Shown here piece after piece: positions 1 through 5,479 of a stretch of 5,527 nt of DNA. The stretch covers positions 1-5,527 of the forward strand of contig CALCXL010000071.1 of assembly GCA_937907595.1 (NCBI GenBank), read 5' to 3'. Numbering within the stretch: position 1 is the stretch's first letter; each line of letters starts with the position of its first letter. The notes under the pieces were generated by a model. It was not told the DNA's origin and did no database searches. It saw only the letters and a list, made by a program, of their open reading frames with translations. This DNA comes from an uncultured Pseudomonadota bacterium (lineage in GTDB: Bacteria > Myxococcota_A > UBA796 > UBA9615). Made by a program: the position numbers and the translations under genes.

Positions 1-873
1 GCTCAGGGTCTCCCCCTTGTGCTTGAGCACCAGGCAGGGCCGCTGCACCCCGTTGACCAGCCGCGCCGCGACGGAGCCGAGCAGCAGGGCGGCGCCGGCG
101 GTGCGACCGCGCGAGGAGATGACCACCAGCCCCGGCCCCTCCTGCTCGATCCCCCGGATGAGGGTCGGTCCGTGGGGCGCCGTGCCCAGGTGCGACACGG
201 GGTCCCGCACGGCGCGGAAGCCCACGGAGTCGCCCAGGTCCAGGTCCGCGGTGAACTCCTCCCAGCGCTGCGCCGCCTCCTCCTCGGCCCGGGCGGACCA
301 GGTGGACTCATCGTGGCCGGTCTTCTGCCAGCCCAGGGGCAGCTCGTAGGCGTGCAGCGCGAGCAGCGCCCCGTTCTCCTGGGCCTGGCAGATGCCCAGG
401 GCCACCTCCAGGGCCTCGCGGCTGCGGTCGGAGAAGTCGATGGGCACCAGCACCCGGCCCAGATCCACCGGGGCCTCCCGGGGCACCGCCAGCACCGAAC
501 AGGGCGCCTTGCGCACGATCGCGCCGACCGAGCCGCCCAGGCTCGGCGAGTGCCCATCGGCCCGTCGGCCCAGGCAGATCAAGTCGACGTCCCGCTGCAC
601 CGCCTCCTGCAGAAGGCGCAGGGCCACGCCGCCGACCACCACGCTGGTGCTCACCTCCAGCGGCGCGAGGACCTCGGCCGCCGACTCCAGCGCCCGCTCG
701 ATCGCCTGCTCCAGCTCGATGGGCAAGGCGACGTCGTGCGGCCCTGCCGCGACGTGGAGCAGCCGCACCCGCTGGACGCCCAGGCGGGGAGCCAGGGCGG
801 CGACGTGGGCCAGGATGGCGGGGTCGTCGCTGCCCAGGGACAGGCCGACGAGCAGGGTGGGGAAACGACGCAT
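1..873 (-). CDS. Tandem-domain universal stress protein (UspA family), C-terminus cut by window edge
   Basis: The frame is open from ATG at 873 to the left edge, giving 291 residues and no stop, so the extreme C-terminus lies outside. Two USP domains follow each other. Domain 2 (about residues 138-284) opens with the hallmark VLVPIDFSD (Asp146) and ends with SSRGRTAGAALLLGS. This matches the family ATP motif G-x2-G-x9-G-S/T except that Ser253 replaces the first Gly. Domain 1 (about 1-131) is degenerate: Gly-Leu-Ser stands where the Val-Asp belongs, and its loop (Gly102 to Ser115) has Ala for the second Gly and one residue fewer. USPs are cytoplasmic nucleotide-binding proteins induced by starvation, oxidative or respiratory stress; the exact role here is unknown. 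GGAGG lies 4 bases before the ATG (878-882). It sits 120 bases after another usp gene on the same strand and is probably co-transcribed. Tandem USPs are usually about 280-310 residues, so little is missing. Confidence 0.9.
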   Translation of the reverse strand, partial: MRRFPTLLVGLSLGSDDPAILAHVAALAPRLGVQRVRLLHVAAGPHDVALPIELEQAIERALESAAEVLAPLEVSTSVVVGGVALRLLQEAVQRDVDLICLGRRADGHSPSLGGSVGAIVRKAPCSVLAVPREAPVDLGRVLVPIDFSDRSREALEVALGICQAQENGALLALHAYELPLGWQKTGHDESTWSARAEEEAAQRWEEFTADLDLGDSVGFRAVRDPVSHLGTAPHGPTLIRGIEQEGPGLVVISSRGRTAGAALLLGSVAARLVNGVQRPCLVLKHKGETLS

Positions 874-883
874 GCTGCCTCCA

Positions 884-904
884 GCGTGAGGCTTCAGCCT
901 ACGC
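884..904 (-). promoter_or_regulatory. Leader hairpin next to the tandem-usp ribosome binding site
   Basis: In the minus-strand RNA, GCGU-AGGC pairs with GCCU-(C bulge)-ACGC around a UGAA loop, an 8-bp stem with one bulged base. It ends 1 base before the GGAGG at 878-882. It could tune access to the Shine-Dalgarno sequence or be a chance GC-rich fold. There is no U-run, so it does not look like a terminator. Confidence 0.3.
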
Positions 905-920
905 CGTGCGCCCGGTGATG

Positions 921-1010
921 GGGATGACGGCGGTCAGCCCTCCAGCGCCGGGGATGACGGCGGTCAGCCCTCCAGCGCCGGGGATGACGGCCGTCAGCCG
1001 TCGAGCTCCG
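921..1010. repeat. 30-bp tandem direct repeat, three units
   Basis: Positions 921-950 and 951-980 are identical 30-mers beginning GGGATGACGGCGGTCAGCCC. Positions 981-1010 are a third unit with 4 mismatches (26/30). The third unit overlaps the last codons and TGA stop (994-996) of the neighbouring usp gene, and the two perfect copies lie just downstream of it. Each unit therefore carries a copy of the stop in the same frame (30 is a multiple of 3), preceded by Ala-Leu-Glu-Gly where the gene has Glu-Leu-Asp-Gly. Each unit also holds a 12-bp dyad: TGACGGCCGTCA at 985-996 is a perfect palindrome; TGACGGCGGTCA at 925-936 and 955-966 keeps only the TGAC/GTCA arms. There are no spacers, so it is not a CRISPR array. 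Confidence 0.93.
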
Positions 1011-1536
1011 CGTCGGCCTGAAGGCGCGCCTCCAGCGAGCCCGATCGGCAGGACTGGCAGCTGCTCGCCTCGCAGCCGGCGTGGTGCTGGCCGCGCACCG
1101 TCAGGACCGGCACGAGCGCGTGGCGGAGGACCTGCTCGGAGACGCTGCCCAGCAGCAGGCGACGCAGGCCCGTGCGGCCGTGGCTCCCCATGACGATCAG
1201 GTCCGCGGGCAAGCGCCGTGCCTCGTCGAGCACCTGATCCGCCGCCGTGCCCTGCACCACGCGGCTCGTCGCCTGGACCCCCCGCTCCACCGCCACGCCC
1301 AGCAGGGGCAGCAGGCGCTCCTCTGCCTCCTGCCGCAACAGCTCAGCGACCGGCCGCAGCTGGCCCGCCGCGTCGGGCACCTGCGCCTCCCGGCCCAGAC
1401 CCCGGGGAAGCTCGGCGACGTGCAGCAGGTGGAGCGTGGCGCCGTGGGGCTCGGCCAGCTCCGCGGCGTGCCTCACCAGCGCAGGGCTGCAGTCGGAGAA
1501 GTCGACGGGGACAAGGATCCGTTGGTAGCCAGGCAC
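994..1536 (-). CDS. Single-domain universal stress protein (UspA family) with Cys-rich C-terminal tail
   Basis: The product has 180 residues from GTG at 1536. The USP fold opens with RILVPVDFSD (Asp12) and carries a fully canonical ATP-binding motif, G117-x2-G120-x9-G130-S131, within GSHGRTGLRRLLLGS, so it should bind ATP. The domain ends near residue 148. About 32 further residues follow, with His151, His152, Cys155, Cys160 and Cys163 clustered and then a charged end. That tail is not part of the USP fold and suggests a metal or redox function, which is inference. I chose GTG at 1536 because GGAGG lies 5 bases upstream (1542-1546) and because the predicted sigma-54 start falls near 1557. A longer frame from TTG at 1566 would begin upstream of that transcript. 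The gene precedes the tandem usp gene by 120 bases. Cytoplasmic stress role; ligand and partner unknown. Confidence 0.92.
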   Translation of the reverse strand: MPGYQRILVPVDFSDCSPALVRHAAELAEPHGATLHLLHVAELPRGLGREAQVPDAAGQLRPVAELLRQEAEERLLPLLGVAVERGVQATSRVVQGTAADQVLDEARRLPADLIVMGSHGRTGLRRLLLGSVSEQVLRHALVPVLTVRGQHHAGCEASSCQSCRSGSLEARLQADAELDG

Positions 1537-1541
1537 GAGCA

Positions 1542-1546
1542 CCTCC
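1542..1546 (-). promoter_or_regulatory. Ribosome binding site fixing the GTG start of the single-domain usp
   Basis: GGAGG on the minus strand lies 5 bases before GTG at 1536-1534. This makes the GTG more likely than the in-frame TTG codons at 1566 and 1548, the second of which overlaps this very site. Confidence 0.7.
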
Positions 1547-1567
1547 AAGGGTTGACCATGGAGCAAG

Positions 1568-1583
1568 TGCAGGCGACGTGCCA
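1568..1583 (-). promoter_or_regulatory. Sigma-54 (RpoN) promoter candidate, -24/-12
   Basis: The minus strand reads TGGCACGTCGCCTGCA. The known RpoN consensus is YTGGCACGrNNNTTGCW. The -24 block TGGCACG is perfect and preceded by C. The GG (1582-1581) and GC (1570-1569) pairs have the required 10-base gap. The mismatches are T for the purine after TGGCACG and C for the first T of TTGC. The predicted transcription start is near 1557, leaving a leader of about 20 bases that contains the GGAGG and leads into GTG at 1536. Sigma-54 promoters need an ATP-driven enhancer-binding protein, and dyads upstream fit that. Confidence 0.65.
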
Positions 1584-1680
1584 GCGGCGATCCGGGGCCC
1601 GGAAGGAGGCGTCTGCGGGGCGATGTGCAGGGTTTGGGGCGCGCGGGGGGCCGGCGGGAGCGAGCCTGTGGCGGCGTGAT

Positions 1681-1726
1681 GTGTCAGACCGGTGCGACAC
1701 GTCGCGACGATCCCCTCCGGTGCACC
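1681..1726. promoter_or_regulatory. Cluster of dyad sequences, possible activator (UAS) sites
   Basis: At 1681-1700, GTGTCAGACC is followed by GGTGCGACAC, a 20-bp inverted repeat matching at 8 of 10 arm positions with TGTC/GACA outer arms. It is followed by the perfect palindromes CGTCGCGACG (1700-1709) and GGTGCACC (1719-1726). CCGGTGC occurs twice as a direct repeat (1689-1695 and 1717-1723). The first dyad is centred about 133 bases upstream of the predicted sigma-54 start, a usual distance for enhancer-binding proteins. The activator is unknown, and short palindromes are common in GC-rich DNA. Confidence 0.4.
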
Positions 1727-1736
1727 CTGCGGATCC

Positions 1737-1751
1737 CCGGGGACCACCCGG
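1737..1751 (-). terminator. Weak hairpin downstream of the TPR gene, possible terminator
   Basis: CCGGG and CCCGG (minus strand) can pair around a 5-base loop about 25 bases after the TPR stop. A GGGGGCCCCC palindrome lies directly after the stop (1766-1775). No U-run follows, so intrinsic termination is doubtful. A boundary is expected here because a promoter for the next gene follows. Confidence 0.2.
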
Positions 1752-1775
1752 CACGAGGCAGCCCGGGGGGCCCCC

Positions 1776-3884
1776 TCAGCGAAGGCGCGCGCCCGTGGCC
1801 TGCAGCGCCCGGACCTTGCCGTCGATGCGCTCGCCGAGCCGCGCCTGGCTCACGTCGCCCCGGTCCACGTGCAGCAGCGCAGCGGCGTAGACGGCCAGGG
1901 CCCGCTCCATCTCCCCCGAGGCTTGCAGGACGTCGGCCAGGTGCTCCTGGATGTCCGCGCTCCGCGGCGCGTACCGAGCGGCGGTCTGCAGGATCTCCAG
2001 GGCCGGCGCCAGGCGCCCGGTGCGCAGCAGCACGCAGCCCAGCGTGTCCAGGAACGCCGCCGAGTAGGGCTGCTGCTCCAGGGCCTGCCGCACGAAGTCC
2101 TCGGCCTGGGTCATGCGGTCGTCGGGCCCCAACTCCACCCACAGGTACGCCAGCCCGTTGAGCGCGTCGGCCTGCTGGGGCCGCAGGTCCAGCACCCGAA
2201 GCAGGCTGGCCTCCGCCCCCGCCAGATCGCCCGCGCGGTGCTCCACGAAGCTGCGGCGGAGCAGCAGGAAGACCATGCTCTCCCGGTGCTCCTGCCGCAG
2301 GCGAAAGGCCTGGGGGGGCGCGGCGAGCTCCATCCGGGGGGCCAGGCGCTCCTGCTGCCGACGTTCGGCCCGCACCAGCACCGCGATCGCCTCGTCCGTG
2401 CGGCCCATCTCCGCGAGCAGATCGGCCCGCAGGGTGGCCAGGGAGAGGTCGTCGATGGCGCCCTCGTGGGCCTCGGCGACCGCCTGCAGCGCCTGGGGCC
2501 GACGCTTCTGGGCCCGGGCCAGATCGGCGGCCAGGAAGAGCGCGCGACGGGGAGCGACGGTCTCCACCTCCGCCAGGGTCGCGGCCGCGGCGTCCCAGTC
2601 CTGGCGGGCGATCTGGGTCTGCAAGGTGGCCTCCAGCAGGCGAGCCCGGCCCTCGACGTCCTTCGCCCCCACCTGCTGCTGGGCTGCGATCAGCCGCTCC
2701 AGGGCGGGCCCGGGCCGACCGTCCTGGCGCAGCAGCTCCGCCGCCAACAGCACCGCCTCCAGGCCCTGATCGCTGGGACCGCGCACGGTGTCGAGCACGG
2801 CCAGGGCGGCGGGCAGCTCGCCCAGCTGCCGGTGGGCCTGGGCCAGGCGCAGGGCGATCTCCACCTCGTGCGGCAGGATGGCTGCCTCCGCAGCGTGCCC
2901 GGCCAGCAGGGCCAGGACCCCGTCGGCGTCGTGCCGCGCCAGCAGCAGCCCCGCCCGCTCCAGCATCAGGTCGTAGCCGCCCCGGCGCTCCAGCAGCTCC
3001 ACAAAGCGCAGGTGCTCCAGCGCGCGGTCCACCTGGCCGATCTCTGCGTACAGGGCCACCAGCTGGCGGTGCAGGCTGGGCACGGACCAGTCGGACTCCA
3101 GCACCACCTCCAGGGCCGCCGCGGCGCCCAGCGGGTCCAGCCGGTGGTAGCGGAGCACCATGCGGACCAGGTCCTCGTCCCGGGGCTGCCGCCGGAGCGC
3201 GGCCACGGCCACCGACGCTGCCTCCCCCTCCCGGCCCTCGTCCCAGAGCATGCGCGCGCGCAGGGCCGGCGGGTGCGGATCGTCCGGCAGCGCCTCCTCC
3301 CAGGCGTCCAGCGCGCCCAACGCCTCCTCCACCCGACGAAGCTCCTTGAGAACGGCGTAGTGGTAGTAGTAGGGCAGGTGGGCGTCGTCCCCGGGGGAGC
3401 CCAGCTTCACCGCCACCCGCAGGTGCGGCTCCGCCTCCGCCGCGCGCCCCAGCCGGTGGAGCTGCTCGCCCAGCAGGAAGCGCGCGGTGCCGTCCTGGGG
3501 CTCCATGTCCACCGCGCGCTGGGACGCCTCTGCCGCGCGCTCGAAGTCCGGCACCGCCGCCCACGCCTTGCTCAGGTGGCGCCACAGCAGGGGCTCCTCC
3601 GGCTGACGATCGAGCGCGCGCAGGAGCAGGGCCGCCGCCTTGGGGGCCGCGTCGTGGGCGTCGCTGGAGTGCAGCAGGAGCTGGGCCTGCAGGAAGAGCG
3701 CGATCACCTCCGCGTCCCACTGGTCCAGGGGGTCGCGGCCCGAGCGCGCGCCCGGCGCGGGGCGGGGCGATCGGTCCATCCACGACGCGCAGCCGGCCAG
3801 CAAGGACAGCGCGAGGGCCGGAGCGAGGAGCTTCGCGATCGGGCGGATCAGCACAGCGATCGAGCCTAGCAGCGTGGGGCGCAT
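1776..3884 (-). CDS. Tetratricopeptide-repeat outer-membrane-type lipoprotein
   Basis: The product has 702 residues. Residues 1-31 form a lipoprotein signal peptide: Arg14/Lys18, a hydrophobic stretch, then the lipobox LAGC with Cys32. Ala33 at +2 (not Asp) favours the outer membrane by the E. coli rule. A short Pro/Arg-rich linker (about 37-55) precedes a nearly all-helical region of TPR-like units, clearest at about 98-165, 268-301, 343-366, 540-607 and 608-673. The C-terminal units have the ALNGLAYLWVELG and AFLDTLGCVLLRTG pattern typical of long bacterial TPR proteins. TPRs are protein-binding scaffolds; the partner cannot be read from the sequence. It starts 10 bases after the dienoyl-CoA isomerase stop and lacks a clear Shine-Dalgarno sequence, so it probably relies on coupling. 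GTG at codon 11 is an alternative start giving a compact signal peptide of 21 residues. I am sure of the frame and TPR nature, not of the function. Confidence 0.9.
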   Translation of the reverse strand: MRPTLLGSIAVLIRPIAKLLAPALALSLLAGCASWMDRSPRPAPGARSGRDPLDQWDAEVIALFLQAQLLLHSSDAHDAAPKAAALLLRALDRQPEEPLLWRHLSKAWAAVPDFERAAEASQRAVDMEPQDGTARFLLGEQLHRLGRAAEAEPHLRVAVKLGSPGDDAHLPYYYHYAVLKELRRVEEALGALDAWEEALPDDPHPPALRARMLWDEGREGEAASVAVAALRRQPRDEDLVRMVLRYHRLDPLGAAAALEVVLESDWSVPSLHRQLVALYAEIGQVDRALEHLRFVELLERRGGYDLMLERAGLLLARHDADGVLALLAGHAAEAAILPHEVEIALRLAQAHRQLGELPAALAVLDTVRGPSDQGLEAVLLAAELLRQDGRPGPALERLIAAQQQVGAKDVEGRARLLEATLQTQIARQDWDAAAATLAEVETVAPRRALFLAADLARAQKRRPQALQAVAEAHEGAIDDLSLATLRADLLAEMGRTDEAIAVLVRAERRQQERLAPRMELAAPPQAFRLRQEHRESMVFLLLRRSFVEHRAGDLAGAEASLLRVLDLRPQQADALNGLAYLWVELGPDDRMTQAEDFVRQALEQQPYSAAFLDTLGCVLLRTGRLAPALEILQTAARYAPRSADIQEHLADVLQASGEMERALAVYAAALLHVDRGDVSQARLGERIDGKVRALQATGARLR

Positions 3885-3894
3885 TGGCCCGGAC

Positions 3895-4716
3895 TCAGGT
3901 CCCTGTGTAGACCCCGGGGCGGCGCTCCATGAAGGCCTGCAGGGCCTCCGCCAGGTCGTGGCTCTGCAGGAACGCGGTGTTCCACTGGGCCACGAACTCC
4001 AGGCCGTCGTCCGTGTTGTGCTCGTCCGAGTAGTCCAGGACGCGCTTGGTGCCCTGCACCGCCATGGGCGAGTTGGCCGCGATCTCCTGGGCCAGGGCCC
4101 GGGCGCCGGCCAGGCAGGCGTCGTGGTCGTCGAACACCTGGTTCACCAGCCCGCAGTTGAGGGCGCGTCCGGCGTCGATCTTGCGGCCGGTGAAGGCCAT
4201 CTCCCGGGCCATGCCCCGGCCCACCACGGGCGTCAGGCGCTGAAGGGTGCCGACGTCGGCCACGATCGCCACCCGGGTCTCGAAGACCGAGAAGCGCGCG
4301 TCCGCCGAGCAGACCCGCATGTCCGCCGCGGTGATGAGGTCCACCCCGCCGCCCAGGCACTGGTCGTGCACCGCGGCCACCACCGGCTTGCTGCAGCGGG
4401 CGATGGCGGTGACCCCAGCCTGAAGCTCCTTGATCAGGTCGTAGAGGCGGCGGCTCTTCTGGGCCGGGCTCTCCCCCTCTTCGCCGCCCATGAGGGCCGC
4501 CGCGGAGGCCAGCAGGTCCAGGCCGGCGCAGAACATCGGCCCGTCGCCGCGCAGGATCACAGCGCGCACCGACGGGTCCCGGTCCAGGGCCGTGAAGGCC
4601 CGGCGGAGCTGGTCGAACATGTCGAAGGTCAGCGCGTTGCGCTTGGCGGCGCGGGCCAGGACGACCTCCGCCACCGCGCCGTCACGCTCGATCCGCAGAT
4701 CGGCGTAGTCGCCCAT
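3895..4716 (-). CDS. Crotonase-family enzyme, probable delta3,5-delta2,4-dienoyl-CoA isomerase (ECH1-like)
   Basis: The product has 273 residues, a usual length for the crotonase family. FCAGLDL (62-68) and CLGGGVDL (120-127) form the CoA and oxyanion-hole region. Asp126, Glu146 and Asp154 have the same spacing (20 and 8 residues) as the catalytic Asp176/Glu196/Asp204 of rat ECH1. ADVGTLQRL (153-161) is nearly the same as in mammalian ECH1, where ordinary hydratases have a Gly-rich segment. The later part (FTGRK, SPMAVQGTK, VAQWN) also follows ECH1. The expected reaction moves the double bonds of 3,5-dienoyl-CoA to 2,4-dienoyl-CoA so that odd-position unsaturated fatty acids can enter beta-oxidation. 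ATG at 4716 shares its A with the sdhB stop (TGATG), implying translational coupling; upstream in-frame codons to 4806 lie inside sdhB and are unlikely to be used. An enoyl-CoA hydratase of other specificity remains possible. Confidence 0.85.
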   Translation of the reverse strand: MGDYADLRIERDGAVAEVVLARAAKRNALTFDMFDQLRRAFTALDRDPSVRAVILRGDGPMFCAGLDLLASAAALMGGEEGESPAQKSRRLYDLIKELQAGVTAIARCSKPVVAAVHDQCLGGGVDLITAADMRVCSADARFSVFETRVAIVADVGTLQRLTPVVGRGMAREMAFTGRKIDAGRALNCGLVNQVFDDHDACLAGARALAQEIAANSPMAVQGTKRVLDYSDEHNTDDGLEFVAQWNTAFLQSHDLAEALQAFMERRPGVYTGT

Positions 4717-5468
4717 CAGGTCGACGTGAACAGGCTGCGCATCCACTCCCGCTTCATGCGCGCGATCATGCTGATCGGGATCTCCTTGGGGCAGACCGCC
4801 TCGCACTCGCCGTGGTTGCTGCAGTTGCCGAAGCCCTCCTTGTCCATCTGCTCGACCATGGCCTTCGCCCGCCGGCCGCGCTCGGGGTGGCCCTGGGGCA
4901 GCAGCGCGAACTGGCTAATCTTGGCGCCGGTGAACAGCGAGGCCGACGCGTTCGGGCAGGCCGCCACGCAGGCACCGCAGCCGATGCAGGCCGCGGCCTC
5001 GAAGGCCTCCTCCGCCAGGTCCTTGGCGATGGGGATGGCGTTGGCGTCGGGCGCGCCGCCGGTGGCGACCGAGGTGTACCCGCCCTTGCCGATGATGCGG
5101 TCGAAGGCGCTGCGGTCGACCACCAGGTCCTTGAGGACCGGGAAGGGCCCCGCGCGCCAGGGCTCGACGACGATCGTCTGACCGTCCTTGAACTCGCGCA
5201 TGTGCAGCTGGCAGGTGGTGGTGTTGACGGGGCCGTGGGCCACGCCGTTGATCACCAGCCCGCACATGCCGCAGATGCCCTCGCGGCAGTCGCTGTCAAA
5301 CTCGACGGGCACATCGCCCTTGTTGATCAGCTCCCGGTTCAGCTGGTCGAGCATCTCCAGGAACGAGCTGTGCGTGGACACATCGCTCATGGGGTAGTCC
5401 ACGAACCGGCCGACGTCGCTGGGCGACTTCTGACGCCAGATGCGCAGCTTGATGTTGATGTTGCTCAT
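4716..5468 (-). CDS. sdhB: Succinate dehydrogenase/fumarate reductase iron-sulfur subunit
   Basis: The product has 250 residues, a normal SdhB/FrdB length. An N-terminal ferredoxin domain has the [2Fe-2S] ligands Cys61-x4-Cys66-x2-Cys69 and Cys86 (DSDCREGICGMCG). The C-terminal domain has CIGCGACVAACP (Cys161, 164, 167, 171) and Cys216, 222, 226. By the E. coli SdhB pattern, Cys161/164/167/226 hold [4Fe-4S] and Cys171/216/222 hold [3Fe-4S]. All 11 ligands are present. It passes electrons between the flavoprotein FAD and the membrane quinone site of complex II. The sequence resembles Geobacter-type FrdB/SdhB, a group usually paired with a di-haem SdhC. Whether it runs as dehydrogenase or fumarate reductase cannot be told. 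ATG at 5468 has GGAGG 5 bases upstream (5474-5478). It follows the sdhA stop by 11 bases and overlaps the next gene by one base. Confidence 0.96.
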   Translation of the reverse strand: MSNINIKLRIWRQKSPSDVGRFVDYPMSDVSTHSSFLEMLDQLNRELINKGDVPVEFDSDCREGICGMCGLVINGVAHGPVNTTTCQLHMREFKDGQTIVVEPWRAGPFPVLKDLVVDRSAFDRIIGKGGYTSVATGGAPDANAIPIAKDLAEEAFEAAACIGCGACVAACPNASASLFTGAKISQFALLPQGHPERGRRAKAMVEQMDKEGFGNCSNHGECEAVCPKEIPISMIARMKREWMRSLFTST

Positions 5469-5479
5469 CGCCGCCTCCG

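Noticed and set aside
19..918. Long plus-strand open frame (299 codons) antisense to the tandem usp gene
   Set aside because: Composition is Gln/Gly/His-rich and low-complexity with no family motif. It is the complement of a high-GC codon pattern, while the minus-strand frame has clear USP motifs.
921..1010. CRISPR array
   Set aside because: The repeat units are contiguous with no spacers, only about three copies, and they overlap a gene end.
1473..1754. Small minus-strand frame (93 codons) starting at 1754 and overlapping the usp start and the promoter region
   Set aside because: It is out of frame with the USP domain, shows no motif, and spans the sigma-54 promoter candidate.
1684..3783. 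Minus-strand frame of 699 codons in another phase over the TPR gene
   Set aside because: The translation is almost all Gly/Ala/Pro/Arg, a typical shifted-frame artefact. The lipoprotein/TPR frame has a signal peptide and helical repeats.
1692..3869. Plus-strand frame of 725 codons over the TPR gene
   Set aside because: It mirrors the TPR gene and has no recognisable domain. Stop codons are rare in off-frames at this GC content.
4717..4806. 30-codon N-terminal extension of the dienoyl-CoA isomerase
   Set aside because: It lies wholly inside sdhB, has no ribosome site, and adds residues unlike the crotonase family. ATG at 4716 starts exactly at the fold.
3640..5181. Plus-strand frame of 513 codons across the isomerase and sdhB
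   Set aside because: It crosses two well-supported minus-strand genes and has no domain signature.
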